In this document: in pieces, positions 37,461-47,703 of the stretch
Numbering within the stretch: the first letter of the stretch is position 1
How the letters are laid out: every line of letters starts with the position of its first letter
NCBI GenBank assembly: GCA_030060845.1
Contig: CP094379.1
Coordinates: 1 to 64,000, forward strand
Source: Candidatus Midichloria sp.
Lineage (GTDB): Bacteria > Pseudomonadota > Alphaproteobacteria > Rickettsiales > Midichloriaceae
Length of the DNA stretch: 64,000 nucleotides
Direction of reading: 5' to 3'
Notes under the pieces: generated by a model
Databases searched by the model: none
The model's input: the letters and a program-made list of their open reading frames with translations, nothing else
What the model was told of the DNA's origin: nothing
Made by a program: the position numbers and the translations under genes

Positions 37461-38882
37461 TTATACGCTACCTAGGACAATTTTTTTATCAGAAAAATAT
37501 ATTTTCTCATTACCAATAATTTGATAATTTTCATGGCCTTTTCCTGCTATTAAAATTACATCTTGAGGCTTTAGAAGCGATATGGCATAACGTATAGCTT
37601 CTTTTCTATTACCAATTTCTATTGGATTTTTCATAGCAGACATTATTTCTTTTCTAATTAGAGCTGGCTCTTCATTTCGTGGGTTATCGTCTGTTACTAT
37701 ATTAATATCTGCATATTCTTCAGCTATAACGCCCATTATTTGCCGCTTGCCCTGATCACGATCACCACCACAACCAAAAACCAGAATTAAGCGTCCGTTA
37801 CACAACTGCTTTAAATCCATTAGTACTTTTTTCAGCGCGTCAGGAGTATGGGCATAATCTATATAAATATCATTCTGTAAATTAGTAGATATAACTTTTT
37901 CCATTCTGCCTGTAATTGATTTTGCACTAGGTAAGGTATTTACTATCTGGTTTTCATTTAAGCCACATCCAATACCTAGACCAATAGCACATGCTAGATT
38001 ATATATTTGAAATTCACCAGTTAATTGCACTGCTGACTCTATTTTTTTACCGAATAAGTCTAGTTTCAAAATATTATTATGACTTATAATTCTTATGTCT
38101 CTGGCGTTTTTACCATATTCTATGACCTTTAAGCTGCGACTTTTGGCAATTTGATATATTTCATTAAACTCTGGGACATCTGAATTTAGTACCACTGTGG
38201 TATTAGCACCTATTACTTCAGAAAACAGCCTTTTTTTGGCATTGAAATAAGCAGCCATTGTTCCATGATAATCGAGGTGGTCTCTGGATAGATTTGTAAA
38301 ACCTGCTGACTTAAAATTGATACCATCTAATCTATACTGGCTGAGTCCATGGCTTGATGACTCTATTGCAACATGTGTGAAATTATTTTTAGCTAAATGG
38401 TGTAGTATTTTGTTGGTTGTAACTGAGTCTGGACTTGTAAGCGTGCTGTCATAATTTAAAAAATCTTCAAGTCCATTTAACGAATCAAAAGAGGTGAGGC
38501 CAAGGGTACCTATTGCTGCACTTTTACAGTGATTTAAGTTTGTCAGCTGCACAAAAAGATTAGCTGTTAAAGTTTTCCCATTGGTACCTGTAACTGTCAC
38601 AATATTTTCAGGCTGTGGAATATAAAAGGAGCTAGCCATTTGGCTTAGAGTTTGCCTCGGATTATTAACATAAATAAAATTCGTGCTACTAAAGTTTTTT
38701 GTAAAGATGTTACCCTGTAATATAATATACTTTGCACCCCTTGCTAAGGCTTCTTCTATAAAATTTTTGCCATTAAACTTTGCCCCCTTCACTGCAATAT
38801 ATGCATACCCATCTTCAATCAGCCTTGAATCTTCGCTAATTCCCTTGATCTCTGTTAGTATACTTTTAACTGAAATTTTCAT
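37461..38882 (-). CDS. murE: UDP-MurNAc-tripeptide synthetase MurE
   Basis: Adds the third residue (normally meso-diaminopimelate) to the peptidoglycan precursor. 473 residues; ATP loop TGTNGKT, the conserved FTNLSRDHLDYHGTMAAYF and AKKRLF, IDYAHTPDALKKVL, and the C-terminal GCGGDRDQGKRQIMG followed by DDNPRNEEP, where DNPR is the DAP-recognition motif. This indicates a DAP-type wall. The lysC gene of the DAP pathway is broken in this window (60.2 kb), so DAP may come from elsewhere. Its start overlaps lptB by 17 bp, suggesting coupling. Confidence 0.96.
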   Translation of the reverse strand: MKISVKSILTEIKGISEDSRLIEDGYAYIAVKGAKFNGKNFIEEALARGAKYIILQGNIFTKNFSSTNFIYVNNPRQTLSQMASSFYIPQPENIVTVTGTNGKTLTANLFVQLTNLNHCKSAAIGTLGLTSFDSLNGLEDFLNYDSTLTSPDSVTTNKILHHLAKNNFTHVAIESSSHGLSQYRLDGINFKSAGFTNLSRDHLDYHGTMAAYFNAKKRLFSEVIGANTTVVLNSDVPEFNEIYQIAKSRSLKVIEYGKNARDIRIISHNNILKLDLFGKKIESAVQLTGEFQIYNLACAIGLGIGCGLNENQIVNTLPSAKSITGRMEKVISTNLQNDIYIDYAHTPDALKKVLMDLKQLCNGRLILVFGCGGDRDQGKRQIMGVIAEEYADINIVTDDNPRNEEPALIRKEIMSAMKNPIEIGNRKEAIRYAISLLKPQDVILIAGKGHENYQIIGNEKIYFSDKKIVLGSV

Positions 38883-39594
38883 AAGTAAATTTATCTCCTA
38901 GGTATAATTTCTTCACTTCTGGGCTATTTATTACTTTTTTAGTTGCACCACTCTCTAATATAGTTCCATTATACATAACATACACTCTATCCATTAAACT
39001 TATTGCTTCTTTCACATTATGATCAGTAATTAAAACACCTGTGCCCCTTTTTTTCAAAAATATTATTAATTCCTTAATTTCGTTAATTGAAATAGGATCA
39101 ACTCCTGCAAATGGTTCATCTGACATAATGTATTTCGGATTTGATGCTAAGCATCTTGCTATTTCAACTCTTCTTCTTTCGCCACCAGATAACGCAATTG
39201 CAAGTGTACCTCTTAAATGATCTATAGAAAATTCCTCCAAGAGTTGTGCGACTTTCTCTTCTCTTAAATCTAAGTTTGGCTCAATTAACTCAAGGATACA
39301 CATAATATTTTCTTCCACAGTAAGGCCTTTAAATATAGAAGGTTCCTGTGGTAGATATCCTATGCCTTTTCTAGCTCTCATATACATTGGTAAATCTGTA
39401 ATCTCTTTTGTATCGAGATAAATTTGACCATAGTCTGGTTTTATTAGGCCAACCATCATATAAAAGGCTGTTGTCTTTCCAGCACCATTTGGCCCTAAAA
39501 GTCCAACTACTTCATCGCTATTTAACTCAACAGTAAAGTCTTTTACTATTTTCTTTCCTTTATAAGTCTTACCTAAATTTTTTGCTGTTAACAT
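38866..39594 (-). CDS. lptB: LPS export ABC transporter ATPase LptB
   Basis: Cytoplasmic ATPase of LptB2FGC, which extracts LPS from the inner membrane. 242 residues; Walker A GPNGAGKT at 34-41, then TTAFYMMVGLIKPD, the LptB-type MYMRARKGIGYLPQEPSIF, signature LSGGERRRVEIARCLA and Walker B with a Ser for Leu (YIMSDEPFAGVDP), H-loop ITDHNVKEA. Overlaps murE. With lpxK at 58 kb it shows that LPS assembly is retained. Confidence 0.95.
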   Translation of the reverse strand: MLTAKNLGKTYKGKKIVKDFTVELNSDEVVGLLGPNGAGKTTAFYMMVGLIKPDYGQIYLDTKEITDLPMYMRARKGIGYLPQEPSIFKGLTVEENIMCILELIEPNLDLREEKVAQLLEEFSIDHLRGTLAIALSGGERRRVEIARCLASNPKYIMSDEPFAGVDPISINEIKELIIFLKKRGTGVLITDHNVKEAISLMDRVYVMYNGTILESGATKKVINSPEVKKLYLGDKFTYENFS

Positions 39595-39649
39595 TCACTG
39601 ATGCAAATAGAAATTCCTAAAATACGTATATATGGTTTTAAAGTATGGT

Positions 39650-40545
39650 CAAAGGTTTATGCTAAATCCATTAAACTATTTTGCCAAAAATTCAGCTCTT
39701 TAAATGTTGAGGCATTAAGTGACTAAGACAGCTCTTGTTGCAATAGTAGGTACTGTTCTGTTGATTCTAGGATATATGCCTGGCTCAATAGAACCGCCGA
39801 AGAATTCATTATATTTTTGTAATGGCAGTTATTGTAGCTTCATCAAATGGTAAAATTGATATTTCACAATTGCTTGCTGCTTCAGAGACTATGGTATTTG
39901 GGGCGCAGCTTACTATAGTTAAAACATCTATAGCCTTATTGCAAAGAGAACTTGTCTGCTCATCTAGCTTTATTGAATTGATACTTTTGAAATTACTATA
40001 TTTCCAGCCTTTGACATTTATCAAGCCATCTAACATTATACTTATGCTAGAATTTGGATTAACACTTTCAAAACTTATTATGGAGCCTTTTAGTTGATCA
40101 ATTGATTTAATACTAGAATTGCGGTGTACTAATAGCATTAAATCTTCATTGTGTAATGACATAATAAAATGCAGTTGATTATTAGCCTTAATTTTTTGAG
40201 AAGAAGTAGTGACTCCATAAAAACCATACCTTACCCAGTCGGATTGCACTAAGGCGAAATCCACTTCTCTATTTTGTAGCATTGATAAATTGTGAAGAGC
40301 TCCCATTGATAATTCAATTTTGCAACGTAATCCTGAATATTTTTCTATTGTGATTAATTAATCTACAAATATTGTTACCAATTGGATAATAAACTCCTTA
40401 ACCAGAACTGGTAGCAATAGAGACATTAATATCATCAAGCAAATCTTATTTTCATATCAATCTTGTTAGCAGCGACTACACCTTTTATGCCTTTTATCAA
40501 TATAAATAAGGTCAAGAGCAAAAATTTCAATATTTTCATTAACAA
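39650..40545 (-). pseudogene. TAXI-family solute-binding protein, decayed
   Basis: Periplasmic binding proteins of TAXI TRAP transporters. The minus strand opens with a signal-like MKILKFLLLTLFILIKGIKG near 40540, then after stops YPIGNNICRLIN, and a 165-codon frame (40306-39809) with GALHNLSMLQNREVDFALVQ and HRNSSIKSIDQLKGSIISF. After another frame change it continues GIYPRINRTVPTIATRAVLVT, the conserved TAXI segment (AGTYPGxDxDVxTVAVxAxLV), followed by a stop. Three or more lesions. No TRAP membrane gene is adjacent. Confidence 0.75.
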
Positions 40546-40684
40546 CACCTTTTATCATATAAAATATATTAAAGCTGGTTTTATCTTGCGTCAAGTTTTG
40601 AAGTTTTATCATGATTACTTCTTGCTTTTTATATCACTGGCGTAATATATTAAGCTAAAATTCAAATATTTATTTTAAGATATA

Positions 40685-41416
40685 ATGGCAGGGCATTCTA
40701 AGTTTAAAAACATTACGCACAGGAAAGGTGCACAAGATAAAAAGAGGGCCAAAGTTTTTACTAAAATCCTTAGAGAAATTGCAGTAGCTGTTGCAGGAGG
40801 GATAACCGAGCCTCAATTTAATCCAAGATTAAGGCTTGCTATATTATCTGCAAAGGAAGCAAATTTACCTAAAGATAAGGTTGAAGCTGCAATAAAAAAA
40901 GCATCCTCCACAACTGATTCTGGTAGTTATGAGAAAATTAGATATGAAGGATATGGTGCTGCTGGTATAGCTTTAATAGTTGAAACTTTAAGTGATAATA
41001 GAAATAGAACTGCATCAGGAATAAGATCAACTTTTACAAAATTTGGTGGTTCTCTTGGAGAAATAGGAAGTGTCAGTTATATGTTTCAGAAAATGGGGTT
41101 AATAACTTATCCAAGCAGCATAAAAAGCGCTGAAGAAATTTTAGACCTAGCAATTGAAGCAGGTGCGAACTACTGCCAGTTAATTGAAGAAGAGCATGAA
41201 ATATATTGTAGTTTAGAAGATCTTCATACAGTAAAAGATTATTTGGAGGCTAAAATAGGTGAAGCAAAAAGTGCTAAATTGATTTGGGAGCCAAATATGA
41301 CTACAACTTTGGATCATGGAACTGCGAAAAAAGTGCTCAAGCTAATTGGTGCACTTGAAGATTTGGACGATGTGCAAAATGTTTGGACGAACTTAGAAAT
41401 TCCAGAAGTATTTTGA
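40685..41416 (+). CDS. yebC: YebC/PmpR/TACO1 family protein
   Basis: Members act as translation or transcription regulators; recent work on the family links it to relieving ribosome stalling. 243 residues beginning MAGHSKFKNITHRKGAQDKK, the universal start, with ARLxxAIxxAKxxNxP-like LRLAILSAKEANLPKDKVE, EGYGAAGIALIVETLSDNRN and RTASGIRSTFTKFGGSLGE. The length is normal. ruvC begins 2 bp after its stop, the same order as in many bacteria. Confidence 0.96.
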   Translation: MAGHSKFKNITHRKGAQDKKRAKVFTKILREIAVAVAGGITEPQFNPRLRLAILSAKEANLPKDKVEAAIKKASSTTDSGSYEKIRYEGYGAAGIALIVETLSDNRNRTASGIRSTFTKFGGSLGEIGSVSYMFQKMGLITYPSSIKSAEEILDLAIEAGANYCQLIEEEHEIYCSLEDLHTVKDYLEAKIGEAKSAKLIWEPNMTTTLDHGTAKKVLKLIGALEDLDDVQNVWTNLEIPEVF

Positions 41417-41418
41417 AG

Positions 41419-41895
41419 ATGACAATAACTAAAATATTAGGCATAGATCCTGGGCTAAATAAAACTGGATGGGGTTTGATTCTTCTTAACAAAGGGCAAC
41501 ATCTATACCTAGATTGTGGCAGTATCCACACCTCTGCCAGTGAGCAATTGCCAACTAGATTATTGAAAATATTTAGTTCGATAAAAGAATTAGTTCTAAA
41601 TCATCAACCTGGCTTTATTGCTCTAGAAGAAACCTATGTCAATACTAACTCTAAGTCATCTTTACATCTAGCGCACGCAAGAGCTGCAGCGATGTTAGCC
41701 ATTGCGCGTTGTAATCTAAGTATTATTCCATATCAAGCTAAGACCGTAAAAAAGGTGGTGACTGGAAACGGAGGAGCTGATAAGGATCAAGTGGCTAAAA
41801 TGCTAAGATTAAGGCTAGCTGGGCTTAATGAAACTAATGACAAGGATGCAATTGATGCTTTAGCTCTGGCTTTCTGTCATTCTAATTATATTTAG
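41419..41895 (+). CDS. ruvC: Holliday junction resolvase RuvC
   Basis: Endonuclease resolving recombination intermediates with RuvAB. 158 residues from the ATG at 41419, 2 bp after yebC; an earlier in-frame start at 41383 would lie inside yebC. Acidic catalytic residues appear in place: ILGIDPGLNKTGWG at the N-terminus, LEETYVN with HLAHARAA, and KDAIDALALAFCH at the C-terminus (two Asp). Length and motifs are complete. Confidence 0.95.
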   Translation: MTITKILGIDPGLNKTGWGLILLNKGQHLYLDCGSIHTSASEQLPTRLLKIFSSIKELVLNHQPGFIALEETYVNTNSKSSLHLAHARAAAMLAIARCNLSIIPYQAKTVKKVVTGNGGADKDQVAKMLRLRLAGLNETNDKDAIDALALAFCHSNYI

Positions 41896-41929
41896 TCAGC
41901 CCCCCCCAGAGTGGGGGAGGTGGTGGGCC

Positions 41930-42045
41930 TTGCTTACGGCTTGCACTGGGCGCTTCTCATGGCCTGCAGGGGCAGAAGACCAGCCATTTTTAAGCGCAGG
42001 CTTGCTTTAGTTCTTCTCAATATTTTGGCACATTTTAACTTAAGT
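41930..42045 (+). repeat. Dispersed repeat, diverged copy E
   Basis: Follows a C7-G5 rich patch after ruvC. It contains CCTTGCTTACGGCTTGCACTGG, a GC-rich middle and CAGGCTTGCTTTAGTT then TCAATATTTTGGCACATTTTAAC, resembling 5365-5470. The short-form end seen in copies B and C is not recognisable. Confidence 0.45.
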
Positions 42046-42049
42046 TAAT

Positions 42050-42360
42050 GATGGTTAGTATACTTATCCTTATATTTAGGAATACTTTCAAAGAATTGCT
42101 GTTTAAAGGATTAGCAAATAATTCAAAATTTGCATAAAATTTATTATTTGTAACTATACCAATACATAAATTTCCATAATTACTCAATTAGATCTAAATT
42201 ATGATTATATGGAGGCAAAGATAATAGTTCTATCCTGCTATTTTGTAGATATTCTTTTATTTTTTTGACTTACGATATCCAGCATTGTTACATATTAGGT
42301 AAATTTTGCTTTTATCTTGGTTTGTTACCTCTAATTTCTTTAAAACTATAATTCTAATAA
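42050..42360 (-). mobile_element. IS630-family transposase remnant, C-terminal part
   Basis: The minus strand reads KLEVTNQDKSKIYLICNNAG, then KIKEYLQNSRIELLSLPPYN and HNLDLIE followed by a stop and LWKFM. This is the hallmark end of IS630/Tc1-mariner transposases (xYxPxLNxIExxWxxxK). At least two stops and no N-terminal half; long dead. Confidence 0.75.
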
Positions 42361-42595
42361 GCACGAAGTTGGTACAGTAGGTAGAAGGAAGGAGGATTCG
42401 TAAAAGAGAACGGTTGAAAGTTCAAAAATCCAAAGCTATTATTGATGACAATCTGAGGAGTTATTAGGCTTAAAGTACCACTCCATCAATTTCGTTTGGA
42501 CTTAGATAAAATAAGCCTAATAATCCCTTTATCAAAATTTCATCATCCTGTCAGAGGAAATTTCAATGCAGTCAAACACTACTTGAGAGATGGCG
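42361..42595. other. Intergenic region with an inverted repeat
   Basis: No gene seen. TTATTAGGCTTA (42461-42472) is repeated inverted as TAAGCCTAATAA (42512-42523), with the inner flanks partly complementary too (TAAAGT.. ..). It could be a terminator-like hairpin, or an end of a small element. Confidence 0.4.
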
Positions 42596-43420
42596 TTAAC
42601 TGTTTATAAAAGGTTTTATCATTTTAAATATTTTTAAAACGTCAAACCACATAACTTTTTTTTGCGCAGGTCGCCGGAGCAAGTGAGATGGATGAAAAAT
42701 CGTAGTTGCTTCTATGGTATTTGGACTGAGGTAGCAATTGGAGTATAGATGGTTTTTGGTGCGTAACGAATTCATAGAGAGGGGCTTGATTCTAAGTAAG
42801 GACTCAACAGCAGTACTACCTACTATTATAATTAGCTTAGGTTGCAGTAAGAAAACCATTTTTTCTAAGAAGGGACGACAAGCATCTATTTCTTCTGATG
42901 TTGGCCTCCTATTTCCCGGGGGACGCCAAAAGATAGTATTAGTAAGAAATAAATTTTCTTTCCTACTAAGACCAATTGATTTGAATATATTATCCAAAAG
43001 CTTACCACTTTGACCACAAAATGGGATTCCTTGCTCATCTTCATTAGCACCTGGGGCTTCACCCACAGCCATTATCTTTGCGCCAAGCTGACCATCGTAG
43101 ATTACAGTATTGGTTGCAGCCTTTTTTATTTCGCAGCCATCAAATTTCTTTATAACCTCACACAACTCCTGAAAGCTGTTAGTACTATCAGCCATTACTC
43201 TAGAGATACTTCTTTCCCTTCCTGGTTCTGTGGATGGTTGTCCCTTTAATGATTGATGAGCAACATTAGACTTGGATCCAGCCTGCGTTAACTTTTTCTG
43301 GGTGATTGATGAGGAGGTAGCTGAACTTTGGCGGTTTTGCGGTATATCTTCAAAAAAAAGATCAGATCCTGAGCTTTGATATAAGCTCAAAAGTTCAAGA
43401 TCTTTTTTAGAAATAGCCAT
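42596..43420 (-). CDS. Uracil-DNA glycosylase, family 4-like
   Basis: Removes uracil from DNA. 274 residues; the catalytic domain starts near residue 110 with IMAVGEAPGANEDEQGIPFC and GQSGKLLDNIFKSIGL, then FWRPPGNRRPTSEEIDACRP, and ends with the HPSHLLR motif. The first 80 residues are a Ser/Gln-rich, low-complexity extension. The four cysteines that hold the Fe-S cluster in classical family 4 enzymes are not all there: the position equal to KCRPP is FWRPP and the second cysteine of the first pair is absent. This variant seems common in alphaproteobacteria (from memory). Confidence 0.9.
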   Translation of the reverse strand: MAISKKDLELLSLYQSSGSDLFFEDIPQNRQSSATSSSITQKKLTQAGSKSNVAHQSLKGQPSTEPGRERSISRVMADSTNSFQELCEVIKKFDGCEIKKAATNTVIYDGQLGAKIMAVGEAPGANEDEQGIPFCGQSGKLLDNIFKSIGLSRKENLFLTNTIFWRPPGNRRPTSEEIDACRPFLEKMVFLLQPKLIIIVGSTAVESLLRIKPLSMNSLRTKNHLYSNCYLSPNTIEATTIFHPSHLLRRPAQKKVMWFDVLKIFKMIKPFINS

Positions 43421-43430
43421 TTCTTAAATT

Positions 43431-46097
43431 CTAAATTTGCCTTAATTCTTTAGTTAAAGAGAATACTTCTATTTTATCACCAATTCTAATATCTTCATAT
43501 TTTTCAAAAGACACGCCACACTCAAATCCTGCTTTAACTTCTTTAACATCTTCTTTAAATCTTTTCAAGGCTTTTAATTTGCCTTCATGAATTACTATAT
43601 TCTCTCGCAGTAATCTTGCTGAAGCATTTCTTTGGACTGCCCCTTCGGTTACAATACATCCAGCAACTTTTCCAAATTTGCTTAAATCAAATATTTGCCT
43701 AATTTCCGCATAACCCAGTAATTTTTCTTTTATAATAGGAGATAACAGCCCACTTACTGCGGCTTTGATGTCGTCTATCAAATTGTAAATTATTGAGTAA
43801 TATTTAATATCTACTCCTAACTGCTCAGCCATATCACGTGCTTGATTGTTAGCACGCACATTAAAGCCAATTATCAATGCCTTAGAAGCAGCAGCAAGGG
43901 TGACATCTGATTCGGTTATTCCACCAACACCAGAATGGAGTATTCTTAAACTCACCTCATCACTTGGAAATTTAGCCAAACTATTGGCTATAGCTTCTGC
44001 AGAGCCATTTACATCAGCTTTTATTATTATAGCTAGTTCTTTATGAGATCCATCTTGTTTAGCTTTTGTAAATAACCTTTCCAAAGGATCTTTTCGTAAA
44101 GAAGCAGCTTTACGCTCTTTTTCTTTGTGTATTCTAAAATCAACTAGCTCTTTTGCAGTATTCTCATTGCTCACAACTGTAAAGGTATCACCAGCAACAG
44201 GCGCTTGGTTAAGCCCAAGAACTTCAACAGGGCAAGCCGGTAAGCATGATTTTATATTATGACCTTTGTCATCTAATAAGGCCTTTACTTTACCATAACA
44301 TGCTCCTACAACTATGATATCGCCTATTTTTAAAGTGCCTCTTTGAATCAGTAAGGTGGCAACAGCACCCCTGCTTTTATCCATCCTTGCTTCAACTACT
44401 GCTCCGCTTGCAAGGGCCTTTGGGTTAGCTTTCAAAGACATTAATTCTGCTTGTATTAATATAGTATCTTCAAGAATATTAAGCCCTTGTTTGGTTTTAG
44501 CTGAAACATTAACAACAATTGTATCACCACCCATATCTTCTGGAACGAGATCATAGCTTAGCAACTCATTTTTTACTCTTTCATGGTTTGCTTCTGGTTT
44601 ATCTATTTTATTGATAGCAACAATAATTGGTACATTAGCAGCTTTGGCATGATTAATTGCTTCCACAGTTTGCTCTTTGATACCATCATCGGCTGCAACT
44701 ACTAGAATTACTATATCTGTAATCTTTGCTCCTCTCATACGCATTGCAGTAAATGCCTCATGTCCAGGGGTATCTAAGAAGGTTATATATCTGCCATTGG
44801 CTAGTGCCACGCTATATGCTCCTATATGTTGGGTAATCCCCCCAGCTTCTTTAGCAACAACATCTGTAAGTCTTAAAGCGTCTAATAAGGAGGTTTTACC
44901 GTGATCAACGTGTCCCATAATTGTGACAACAGGAGCTCTTGGCTTCATATCTGCTGAATTGTCAGGAGCTTCATTTAATAGGCTTTTTTCGACTTCTATA
45001 TCAGTAACTCTCTTGGGGGTATGGCCAAATTCTAGTACAATAATTTCTGCAGTATCTGCATCTATCGATTGGTTAACAGTTGCCATTACTCCCATTTTCA
45101 TTAAAGATTTTATTATATCAACCGCCTTCTCAGTCATCCTGTTTGCAAGTTCTTGGACAGTAATGAAATTAGGTATAGAAACTTTTCTAAATATCTTTTC
45201 CTGAGCAAAAGCTGGATTACGATTTTTTTTATTTTTAGATTTTCTAATTGAGGCTCCCCCCCGTTTTGTAAACTGTTCATCTTCTTCCTCATCGCTCTTT
45301 AATATGGCAAAGTGAGCTAAAGCTCTTTTATTACCATGACGTCCTGAGTTCTTTGTATCTGAATCGCCTAAAACTTTTTTAATTTGGCTTGAACTTTCTA
45401 ATTCTTCATCAGTTGAGGTACTTTTTTTCTTTTTATGGGCACCTATTGAATGATGTTTTTTTATAGCAGTATCGGAAATAATTCTGATATTTTCTTGTTT
45501 TTCCTCAAAAGGTTTTAGTATTTCATCTACTTCATTATCTTCATTTGGTTGTGGGGAAGGAGTTAAAATTTGGTTCAGATTTCTAACTTTTCCTCGAGTT
45601 GCACTAAGAGATCTTATGAAATTCCGGCGCTCAGCTTTTTCTTCATTCAATATTTGAGGCTGGTTGCTACCCTCAAAAGTGTCCATTGAGGTTTGTTTAT
45701 TAGTTTGTTTTTTAGAACAGCTTTTAGGTAAATTTTGGTCAAGCTCGCTGGTGTTGCTATTTCCTGTGTTTTCTTTTTTTAGGGTTCCTGCTCTAGTAAT
45801 AACTTGTCGTTGCTTACTTCTTTCAGCCTCAGCCATTTTTAGTAAAAGCAGCCTTTTTTCTTGCTCTTCTTTACTTAAAGTTCCAGAAATGTTTTTAGTA
45901 GGGAAACTATGTGCAGGTTTGTTTTTAGTGATTACAATCACTGATGAGCTTCCTCTTAAGCGAGTAGGGGGAGATTTTGGACCTAAAGCATTAGCCTGAC
46001 CTTTCTCAAGTGGTTGTTTACTTGATAGGCCAAGCTTACTACTTGATAATCCTAGCGGCTTCTTAATAGTGTTATTACTGTCATTACTATTAGTCAT
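43431..46097 (-). CDS. infB: Translation initiation factor IF-2
   Basis: GTPase that places fMet-tRNA on the 30S subunit. 888 residues. The N-terminal 300 are basic, low-complexity and variable, followed by the IF2-N segment ([16 protein letters not shown]). The G domain has [27 protein letters not shown] and NKIDKPEAN. The C-terminal domains have [18 protein letters not shown] and [15 protein letters not shown]. It is last in rimP-nusA-infB; rbfA and truB, which often follow, do not. Confidence 0.97.
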   Translation of the reverse strand: MTNSNDSNNTIKKPLGLSSSKLGLSSKQPLEKGQANALGPKSPPTRLRGSSSVIVITKNKPAHSFPTKNISGTLSKEEQEKRLLLLKMAEAERSKQRQVITRAGTLKKENTGNSNTSELDQNLPKSCSKKQTNKQTSMDTFEGSNQPQILNEEKAERRNFIRSLSATRGKVRNLNQILTPSPQPNEDNEVDEILKPFEEKQENIRIISDTAIKKHHSIGAHKKKKSTSTDEELESSSQIKKVLGDSDTKNSGRHGNKRALAHFAILKSDEEEDEQFTKRGGASIRKSKNKKNRNPAFAQEKIFRKVSIPNFITVQELANRMTEKAVDIIKSLMKMGVMATVNQSIDADTAEIIVLEFGHTPKRVTDIEVEKSLLNEAPDNSADMKPRAPVVTIMGHVDHGKTSLLDALRLTDVVAKEAGGITQHIGAYSVALANGRYITFLDTPGHEAFTAMRMRGAKITDIVILVVAADDGIKEQTVEAINHAKAANVPIIVAINKIDKPEANHERVKNELLSYDLVPEDMGGDTIVVNVSAKTKQGLNILEDTILIQAELMSLKANPKALASGAVVEARMDKSRGAVATLLIQRGTLKIGDIIVVGACYGKVKALLDDKGHNIKSCLPACPVEVLGLNQAPVAGDTFTVVSNENTAKELVDFRIHKEKERKAASLRKDPLERLFTKAKQDGSHKELAIIIKADVNGSAEAIANSLAKFPSDEVSLRILHSGVGGITESDVTLAAASKALIIGFNVRANNQARDMAEQLGVDIKYYSIIYNLIDDIKAAVSGLLSPIIKEKLLGYAEIRQIFDLSKFGKVAGCIVTEGAVQRNASARLLRENIVIHEGKLKALKRFKEDVKEVKAGFECGVSFEKYEDIRIGDKIEVFSLTKELRQI

Positions 46098-46149
46098 TTA
46101 GTTTTACCTCTTTTTTGCTGCACCTTATAATCACCAATTGGCACCAGTA

Positions 46150-47703
46150 TTATACTATCTTATTACTTTTATTGAAATAGGATTTCTTTCTAGCATCCAT
46201 GATAATTACGTCTATTACTTCATCATCTAATCCAGAATCAGGAATTATATCTTTAAAATCATCGCGAGAAAGATCAGCAACATCAATAATTTTATTAATG
46301 TTATTATTATGTAAGCGCTCAGCAAGCTCAGAGGTTACCATTTTGATTCTAGGTAAAGGACTATTAGCAATATCTTGTAAGTGCGACGGAGCAATAATTT
46401 CTTCAGCATCAGCGTGGGATTCAGAATAATCTCTCGCTCTATTTATTAGTTCTTGCGCTATTTCCACATCAAGACCTTGTATAGAGCTTAATTCGTTAAT
46501 ATTAGCATCTGATATGGATTGGATAGAATTATACCCTTCTGAAGCAAGTAATTGTGCCAAGATTTCCTCAAGGTCTAGAGCTTCCATGAATTTTTGTGTA
46601 ATTGCACTGAATTCATCCTGCCTACGTTTGGCTTCTTTTTCTTCAGTTAGTACATCTAATTTCCAACCTATTAATTTAGAGGCTAGCCTTACGTTTTGTC
46701 CTTGTCTACCAATTGCTACACTTTGTTGATCTTCTGGGACTACCACTTCGATTTTGTGCTGTTCCTCATCAATTAAAACCTTGGTTATCGACGCAGGTGC
46801 TAATGCGTTCACTATTAATGCACCTAAATCTGATGTCCATTGTATGATATCGATTTTTTCACCTTTTAATTCTGAAATCACTGCTTGCACTCTGGCTCCT
46901 CTGATACCAACACAAGACCCAACAGCATCTATTGCAGGATCAGAAGAATAAACTGCAATTTTAGTTCTAGAACCAGGATCACGTGCAATTGCTTTAATTT
47001 GTATTATATTCTCATATATTTCAGGAACTTCTTGTGCAAACAACATTGCAACAAATTGCTCATGGATCCTAGATAAGATAACTTGCGGACCGCGTGCTTG
47101 CCTATCTATATCAACTAGATATGCTCTTACTCTGTCACCTTGTCTATAGTGATCAGCTCTTAATAAGTTATCTCTTCTGAGTAGAGCTTCTGCAGAACCA
47201 AGTTTTACGATAAGATTGCTGTATTCAACTTTTTCAACTACCCCATTAATTATTTCCCCAATGCGATCTTTGAACTCTTCATATTGTAGATCTTTCTCAA
47301 TCTCTTTTACCTTTAAAGTAATAACTTGCTTTGCAGATTGTGCAGCAATTCTTCCAATATCCATTGCAGGAAGTGATTCGCATATTATGTCTCCAACTGC
47401 AACGTTGATATCTTTAAGCTTGGCATCTTCTAATGCGATCGCTTGAACTTTTTCTTCTGTATACTTAGTATCAACTTCCTCTTGATTAGCAACAACTAAT
47501 ACCTCCTTGTAAAGCTTTATCTCACCAGTTTTTCTATCAATTTCAGCTCTTATTTGTTGTTCGCTACCATACTTACGTCTTGCTGCAATTTTTAAAGCTT
47601 CTTCTAAAGCTCTAATTACACTTTCCTTTGGTATTGATTTTTCTCTTGATACAGCATCAACTATTTGTAAGATCTCAATTCCACCAAAACCTGCTATTGC
47701 CAT
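46150..47703 (-). CDS. nusA: Transcription termination/antitermination factor NusA
   Basis: RNA polymerase-binding factor controlling pausing, termination and antitermination. 517 residues: N-terminal polymerase-binding domain (to about residue 130), S1 domain (GEIINGVVEKVEYSNLIVKL onward), and two KH domains (with DPAIDAVGSCVGIRGARVQA and VAIGRQGQNVRLASKLIGW). The C-terminal helical repeats end in acidic residues. The first codons overlap the 3' end of rimP by 29 bp, so translation is coupled. NusA of many bacteria controls its own operon by termination in the leader, matching the hairpin upstream of rimP here. Confidence 0.97.
   Translation of the reverse strand: MAIAGFGGIEILQIVDAVSREKSIPKESVIRALEEALKIAARRKYGSEQQIRAEIDRKTGEIKLYKEVLVVANQEEVDTKYTEEKVQAIALEDAKLKDINVAVGDIICESLPAMDIGRIAAQSAKQVITLKVKEIEKDLQYEEFKDRIGEIINGVVEKVEYSNLIVKLGSAEALLRRDNLLRADHYRQGDRVRAYLVDIDRQARGPQVILSRIHEQFVAMLFAQEVPEIYENIIQIKAIARDPGSRTKIAVYSSDPAIDAVGSCVGIRGARVQAVISELKGEKIDIIQWTSDLGALIVNALAPASITKVLIDEEQHKIEVVVPEDQQSVAIGRQGQNVRLASKLIGWKLDVLTEEKEAKRRQDEFSAITQKFMEALDLEEILAQLLASEGYNSIQSISDANINELSSIQGLDVEIAQELINRARDYSESHADAEEIIAPSHLQDIANSPLPRIKMVTSELAERLHNNNINKIIDVADLSRDDFKDIIPDSGLDDEVIDVIIMDARKKSYFNKSNKIV

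Noticed and set aside
40463..40645. 60-codon plus-strand hydrophobic frame before yebC
   Set aside because: It overlaps the signal-peptide part of the decayed TAXI gene on the other strand and has no ribosome binding site.
45664..45999. 111-codon plus-strand frame opposite infB
   Set aside because: It lies antisense to the low-complexity N-terminal part of IF-2 and has biased, repetitive composition; a shadow frame.
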